From Planobispora longispora (GTDB taxonomy: Bacteria > Actinomycetota > Actinomycetes > Streptosporangiales > Streptosporangiaceae): a stretch of 64,000 nucleotides of DNA. Under the pieces are notes generated by a model. That model made no database searches, was not told the origin of the DNA, and was given only the letters and a program-made list of their open reading frames with translations. Numbering within the stretch: position 1 is the first letter of the stretch; every line of letters starts with the position of its first letter. The stretch is from contig NZ_BOOH01000044.1 in NCBI RefSeq assembly GCF_016863135.1, forward strand, positions 62,001 to 126,000. Reading direction: 5' to 3'. This document shows, one piece after another, positions 53,314-64,000 of this stretch. Both the position numbers and the translations under genes were made by a program.

Positions 53314-53520
53314 ATGGAGATCCTGCTCCGCGTCCTGGCGGAGATGGCTCCGGTAGCGGGCTGGGCCGCTACATTCCTTGCGGCGGTGATCGCCGCCTTC
53401 GTGCTGTACGTGGGAATCGCCATGATCGCCACGTTGCTGACCCGGGATCAGAAGCGGGTCCAGATCCGGTATCGGGTCTTCCGCGAGCTGCTGCAGCTGT
53501 TCCGCAGGAGCCGCAGATGA
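53314..53520 (+). CDS. Small single-helix membrane protein
   Basis: A 68-aa protein with one membrane helix (GWAATFLAAVIAAFVLYVGI AMIATL region, about 16-43) and a basic C-terminus (FRELLQLFRRSRR). ATG 53314 follows GGGAG. Its stop overlaps the next gene's start by ATGA, so they are co-translated. Family not recognised. Confidence 0.7.
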   Translation: MEILLRVLAEMAPVAGWAATFLAAVIAAFVLYVGIAMIATLLTRDQKRVQIRYRVFRELLQLFRRSRR

Positions 53521-53765
53521 ACACGACGCCCACAGCACCGGCGCGGCGGCGGGGGCGGCCGCCGTGCTGCCCGCCCGAGGTGGTGCGACGGATCATCGCG
53601 TTGCGCTCGCAGGGGTCGAGCCTGGCGGCGATCAGCAGAATCCTCAACGAGGAGGGGGTGAGGACCCCGGCGGGCGGGCGCGTCTGGCAGAAGTCCTACG
53701 TGGACCGACTGCTGCACACCCGTTACGCCCGGGAGCTTCTCGACGCCCCCGGCACAACCGCCTGA
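53517..53765 (+). CDS. Small recombinase-type HTH protein
   Basis: An 82-aa basic protein: RRRGRPPCCPPEVVRRIIAL, RSQGSSLAAISRILNEEGVR, TPAGGRVWQKSYVDRLL. This matches the DNA-binding Recombinase domain that normally follows the catalytic domain of large serine recombinases, but no serine-recombinase catalytic domain is encoded. Probably a stand-alone DNA-binding protein. It overlaps the membrane protein gene by 4 bp. Confidence 0.75.
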   Translation: MNTTPTAPARRRGRPPCCPPEVVRRIIALRSQGSSLAAISRILNEEGVRTPAGGRVWQKSYVDRLLHTRYARELLDAPGTTA

Positions 53766-53854
53766 GCCCGCCGGCCCCCGTCGGGCAGTCGGCGAGACCA
53801 GTCCGCCGACGACCGCGGGAACCGTCCCGCGCACGGTGCGACCGGCGGGTCACT

Positions 53855-53889
53855 CCGGAGAGGATGCCCCGACCGGGCATCCTCTCCGG
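53855..53889. terminator. Bidirectional terminator at the NRPS border
   Basis: Perfect 15-bp stem CCGGAGAGGATGCCC / GGGCATCCTCTCCGG with 5-nt loop CGACC, 8 bp from the NRPS stop codon and between convergent genes. Confidence 0.88.
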
Positions 53890-53897
53890 TGGAAGCG

Positions 53898-59773
<5,876 letters not shown>

Positions 59774-59777
<4 letters not shown>

Positions 59778-62700
59778 GGAGTCTCCGTCTCAAGCAGCCG
59801 GGCGGCCTCCTCGTCGGTGAGCTCGGACAGCTCCTCGATGAGGAGCTGCTCCACCGCCACCGCGAGGTCGGCCACCGTACGGTTGACGAAAAGCGTGCGG
59901 ATGGGGACGTCGATCCCGATGGAGGCCCGGAGCCGCGCGCCGACCCGCACGATCAGCAGCGAGTGGCCGCCGAGGGCGAAGAAGTCGTCGAACGCGCCGA
60001 CCCGCCCGACCCCCAGCGCCTCCTGCCAGACCTTCGCCACCAGTTCCTCGGCGTCGGTCCGGGGCGCCGTGAAGGGCCGGTCGCCGTCGAAGTCCGGCGC
60101 GGGCAGCGCCCTGCGGTCGATCTTCCCGCCGGAGGTCACCGGGAGTGCGGGAAGCGTCACCCAGACCTCGGGCACCATGTACGGCGCCAGCCCCTCCGCC
60201 AGGCGCCGCCGCAGCTCCTCCGGCTCGGCGGAACCCGCGACGTAGGCGACGAGCCGGTCGTCCCGGGCGGTGACGGCCGCCTGCCGCACGCCGGGGCAGG
60301 CGAGCAGGCGCTCCTCGATCTCCCCGGGCTCGATCCGGTAGCCGCGCACCTTCATCTGGTCGTCGAGGCGGCCGAGGAACTCCAGCTGCCCGTCCGGCCG
60401 CCAGCGGACCCGGTCGCCGGTCCGGTAGAGCCGGTCCTCGCCGTGTCGGACGGCGTCGCCCGCCGGGTGGAGGTCTCCGCCGTAGTGAACGGCGTCGCCC
60501 GCCGGGTGGAGGTCTCCGCCGTGCCGGGCGGTCACGAACCGTTCGGCGGTGAGGTCGGGCCGGTTCAGGTAGCCGCGGGCGAGCCCGGCGCCGCCGAGGA
60601 GCAGCTCTCCCGGCGCGCCGGGCGGCACGCGGTGGCCGCGGGCGTCGGCGACGACCGCCAGGGTCCCCGCGATCGGCCGCCCGATCGGCGGGCGCTCCCC
60701 GGTCCCGGCCGGGCCGAGGTCCGCCGCGGTCGCGATGATCGTGGCCTCGGTGGGCCCGTAGGTGTTCACCAGGCGGACCCGGTCGCCGAACCGTTCCCGC
60801 CAGCGGGCCACGGCGGAGGCGTGGACCTGCTCGCCGCCGAGGATGACCAGCCGCAGCCGGGCGGGCCAGGCCACCTCGTCTATCTGGTCGACCAGCCGGT
60901 GCCAGTACGCGGTGGGGAGGTCCAGCACCGTCACCCCGTCGCCGCGCGGCCCGGCCAGGACCTCGGGCAGCGTGACCGCGCCCCCGGGCAGGAGCTCCAG
61001 CGTCGCGCCGGAGGCGAGGGCGGGATAGACCTCCTCGGCGTGCGCGTCGAAGCTGAGCGAGGCGAACTGGACCACCCGGTCCCCCGGCCCCAGCCCGTAG
61101 TCCTCGCGCATCCAGGCCACCCGGGCGGCCAGGGCCCGGTGCTCCACCACCACGCCCTTGGGGACGCCGGTGGAGCCCGAGGTGTAGATCACGTACGCGG
61201 CGTCGTCCCCCCGGACGTGCTCCGGGCCTCCGGGGCCTTCCGCCCCGGGGAGCGTCCCCGGCGGCGTCCCGTCCGCGGAGGGGGGTCCTTCCAGCGGCGG
61301 CGTCCCCTCCGCCGAGGGCGGCTCGTCGAGCAGCAGCACGGGCACGTCCGACGGCGGCGGGGCGCCGACTGTCGCGGACGTCACCAGCAGGACGGCGCCG
61401 CTGTCGGCCAGCAGCAGCCCGGTCCGCTCCTCGGGGAGCTCGGGGTCGACGGGCAGGTAGGCGGCGCCGGACCTCCACACGGCGAGCAGCGCCGCCATGG
61501 CGTCGATCGACCGCTCCAGCCGGACTGCGACGACCGCCTCCCGCCCGGCCCCGCGCTCGCGCAGCAGGGCGGCGAGCGCGGCGACCCGGCGCTCCAGGGC
61601 GGCGTAGGTCACCGTCTCCGAGCCGCAGCTCACCGCGGCGGCGTCGGGGTGGGCGGCGGTCGCCTCGCCGATGAGGGCGGGCACGAGGGGACTCGCCGGG
61701 CAGGGCTCCGTCTCCTCCAGCTCCCGCAGCCGGGCGTCGTCGCCGGCCGTACGGGACGGCAGCGCGGAGAGCGCGCGGCCGGGGTCGGCCGCGATCGCGC
61801 CGCACAGGACGGCGAACCGGCCGGCGAGGGCGGCGACGGTCTCCGCCTCGAACAGCTCGGCGTCGTAGCCGAGCGCGAGGGAGAGCCCGTCGGCGTCGCG
61901 CCGGCCCTCCAGCATGAGGTCGAACTTGGCCTGCCGGAACCCGGCGTCGAAGTACTCCAGGGACAGGTCCGCGAAGGTCGTCCGGGGTTCGCCCTCCTCG
62001 TCCTGGGTGTGCAGGATGACCATGGTCTGGAACAGCGGGGTGCGGCTCAGGTCGCGCTCCACGTCCAGCTCCGTCAGGAGCCTCTCGAACGGCACGTCCT
62101 GGTGGGCCAGCGCCTCCAGGACGGTCGTCCGGGTACGGCGGAGCAGGTCGGCGAAGGACGGGTCGCCCGACAGGTCCCCGCGCAGCACGAGGGTGTTGGC
62201 GAAGTAGCCGACGACCGGCTCGAACGCCACGTGGTCCCGGCCCGCGGCCGGGGAGCCGACGGTGACGTCGTCCTGCCCGGTGTGCCGGGCCAGCAGCACC
62301 TGGTAGGCGGCGAGCAGCACCATGAACAGCGTCGCGCCGTGCTCCTGCCCCAGCCGCTCCAGGTCCGCCGAGAGCCCGGCGGGCAGCCGGAAGGAGTGGA
62401 ACCCTCCGGCGTGCGCGGGGACGCGCGGCCGGGGGCGGTCGAGCGGCAGCTCCAGGACGGGCGGGTCGGCGAGCCGGTCGCGCCAGTAGGCGAGGGCGGC
62501 GCCGTCGTCGCGGCCCCGCTGCCAGAACGCCACGTCCCCGTACTGCAGGGGCAGCGCGGCGAGGCCGGGGGCGGTCCCGTCGCGGTGCGCCGCGTACAGG
62601 GCGGTCAGGTCGTCGCCCATGACGTTGAGCGACCATCCGTCGCCCGCGATGTGGTGGAGCACGGAGCACAGGACGTGGTCGTCCTCGGCCAGGCGGATCA

Positions 62701-64000
62701 GGGTGACGCGGAACGGGGGCGCCGCGGTGAGGTCGAAGGGGGCGTTGGTGCGCTCGGCGACCAGCCTGCGGGCCGTCTCCTCGGCCCGGAGCCCGGTGAC
62801 CGGCTCCCCGGCCCGCTCCCCCGCGAGCAGGTCGATGTACTCGATGACCGGCCCGCCGTCCGGGACGGCGACCGCGACCGGGTGACCGTCGGCGTCGGGG
62901 TAGCGCGTGCGCAGGATCTCGTGCCGCTCCGCCAGGTCGCGGAGGGCGCGGGCCAGCGCGCCGGCGTCGAGCGCGCCGCCCAGCCGCCACACGTTGTACA
63001 TGTTGTAGGAGGCGTCGGCGGGGTCGAGCCGGTGCAGGAACCAGAGCCGTTCCTGCGCGGGCGAGAGCGGCGCCGGCGTGCCGGGCGGGCGCGGGCCCGG
63101 CGCCGGGGAGGCGTCGCCCCCGGCTCCCTCTCCCATCCGCTCCTGTACGGCCGCCGCGAAGGCCGCGACGGTCGGCCGGGTGAACAGGTCCCGGATCGGG
63201 ATCTCCGTGCCGAGCAGCGCCGCCATCCGGGCGACGACCTTGACGGCGAGCAGCGAGTGGCCGCCCAGGGTGAAGAAGTCGTCGTCCACGCCCAGACCGG
63301 CCGCGCCCCGCTCCTCCGCCCCCGTCCCGGCCGCCCGGGGCCCGTCCAGGCCCAGCACCTCGGCGAAGACCTCGGCGACCTGGCGCTCCAGCGAGGTCCG
63401 CGGCGCGCGGCCCCGGCCGGTGGGCGACCGGTCGGGCGCGGGCAGCGCCTTGCGGTCGATCTTGCCGTTGGGGGTCAGCGGCATCGCGGGCAGGCGCACC
63501 ACCACCGCCGGGACCATGATCGCGGGCAGGGTGCGGGCGGCGTGCTCGCGGAGCCCCTCGGGGTCGCCGACGACGTAGGCCACGAGGGTGTCGTCGACGA
63601 CCGCGGCGACCGCGCGGGAGACGCCGGGGTGCGTCTCCAGGACGGCCTCGATCTCCCCCAGCTCGATGCGGTGGCCGCGGAGCTTCACCTGGCCGTCGGC
63701 CCGGCCGAGATATTCGATCCGACCGTCGGCCCGCCACCTGACGTGGTCGCCCGTCCGGTACATCCGCGTCCCGGGGGGACCGAACGGGTCGGTCGGGAAG
63801 CGCTCGGCGGTCAGGGCGGGACGGTTCAGGTAGCCCCTGGCCAGTCCCGTGCCGGCGATGAACAGCTCGCCCACCACCCCGACGGGCACCGGCTCGAACT
63901 CCTCGTCCAGCACGTAGACCCGGGTGTTGGCCAGCGGCCCGCCGATCGTCACCGTCCCCGGCTCCTCGGACACCGGCGCGAAGGTCGACCAGATCGTCGT
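59774..64000 (-). CDS. NRPS, partial (A-PCP-C-A-PCP), continues beyond the window
   Basis: Minus-strand NRPS cut by the window end; 1408 residues are visible. It opens in the first A domain just after its A5 motif (TTIWSTFAP), then YRTGD, RGHRIELGEIE and NGKIDRK, carrier FFTLGGHSL, condensation domain with HHIAGDGWS, a full A domain (YTSGSTGVPKG, NTYGPTE, RGYRIEPGEIE, GGKIDRR) and carrier FFALGGHSL. The C-terminus (LSELTDEEAARLLETETP) is a probable docking helix. No epimerisation domain is seen. Overlaps the C-A-PCP-TE-MFS gene by ATGA, so the two work in series. No MbtH gene in the window. Confidence 0.93.
60450..60527. repeat. 39-bp in-frame duplication in the second A domain
   Basis: Two adjacent near-identical 39-bp copies (ACGGCGTCGCCCGCCGGGTG starts at 60450 and 60489) encode GGDLHPAGDAVxx twice, inserted between the A6 and A7 motifs just before LYRTGD. 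It adds 13 residues per copy without breaking the frame. Confidence 0.85.

Overview
The window looks like chromosomal DNA of a high-GC, spore-forming-type actinomycete, most likely Streptosporangiales (Streptosporangium/Nonomuraea-like). This is inferred from the very high GC, strong G/C third positions, frequent GTG/TTG starts, ATGA/GTGA overlaps, and the gene families present: F420 oxidoreductase, CU044_5270, DUF4328, DUF6461, DUF6504, Ser/Thr kinases with extracytoplasmic domains, SpoIIE-type phosphatase and NRPSs. No species can be named from sequence alone.

Layout. 0-9.7 kb: F420-dependent (LLM) oxidoreductase, PaaX-type regulator divergent from a membrane-anchored alpha/beta hydrolase, an ECF sigma factor with its CU044_5270 partner, an FtsX-type ABC exporter divergent from an orphan NarL-type response regulator, DUF4328 and DUF6504 proteins. 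9.8-16 kb: GntR/UTRA regulator divergent from a tightly overlapping importer operon (lipoprotein, two permeases, ATPase, HAD phosphatase). 16-24 kb: a Ser/Thr kinase, quinone oxidoreductase, ArsR-type regulator divergent from an MFS exporter, PucR regulator, ABC-2 exporter. 24-28.6 kb: a class II Fic protein behind a 42-bp perfect palindrome, then cobD-cobQ-SHOCT. 28.5-33.4 kb: APH-like phosphotransferase, PadR regulator, and a partner-switching set (STAS, ANTAR-PAS-SpoIIE phosphatase, HATPase).

33.5-38 kb is a decayed island. It holds a tyrosine-integrase pseudogene beside an intact tRNA-Arg(TCT), a second integrase fragment, frameshifted and truncated hypothetical genes, a tRNA-Gly(CCC) 3' remnant, a DUF6461 gene and small ORFs. 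GC is lower and the ORFs are short.

38-53.8 kb: ABC-2 transporter, MOSC protein, FAD monooxygenase, a translationally coupled pseudokinase/kinase pair with matching extracytoplasmic domains, a Tat-exported latex-clearing-protein-like oxygenase divergent from a TetR regulator, a glycosylase-annotated family protein, a zinc alcohol dehydrogenase, TetR, a DUF1731 epimerase, an ambiguous ORF, and a small membrane protein overlapping a recombinase-type HTH protein.

53.9-64 kb (end of window): two overlapping NRPS genes read right to left. The upstream one is cut by the window end (A-PCP-C-A-PCP). The downstream one is C-A-PCP-TE fused to a complete MFS transporter, so the last module, release domain and probable exporter sit on one polypeptide. 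The cluster continues beyond 64000; a perfect 15-bp terminator hairpin marks its left border.
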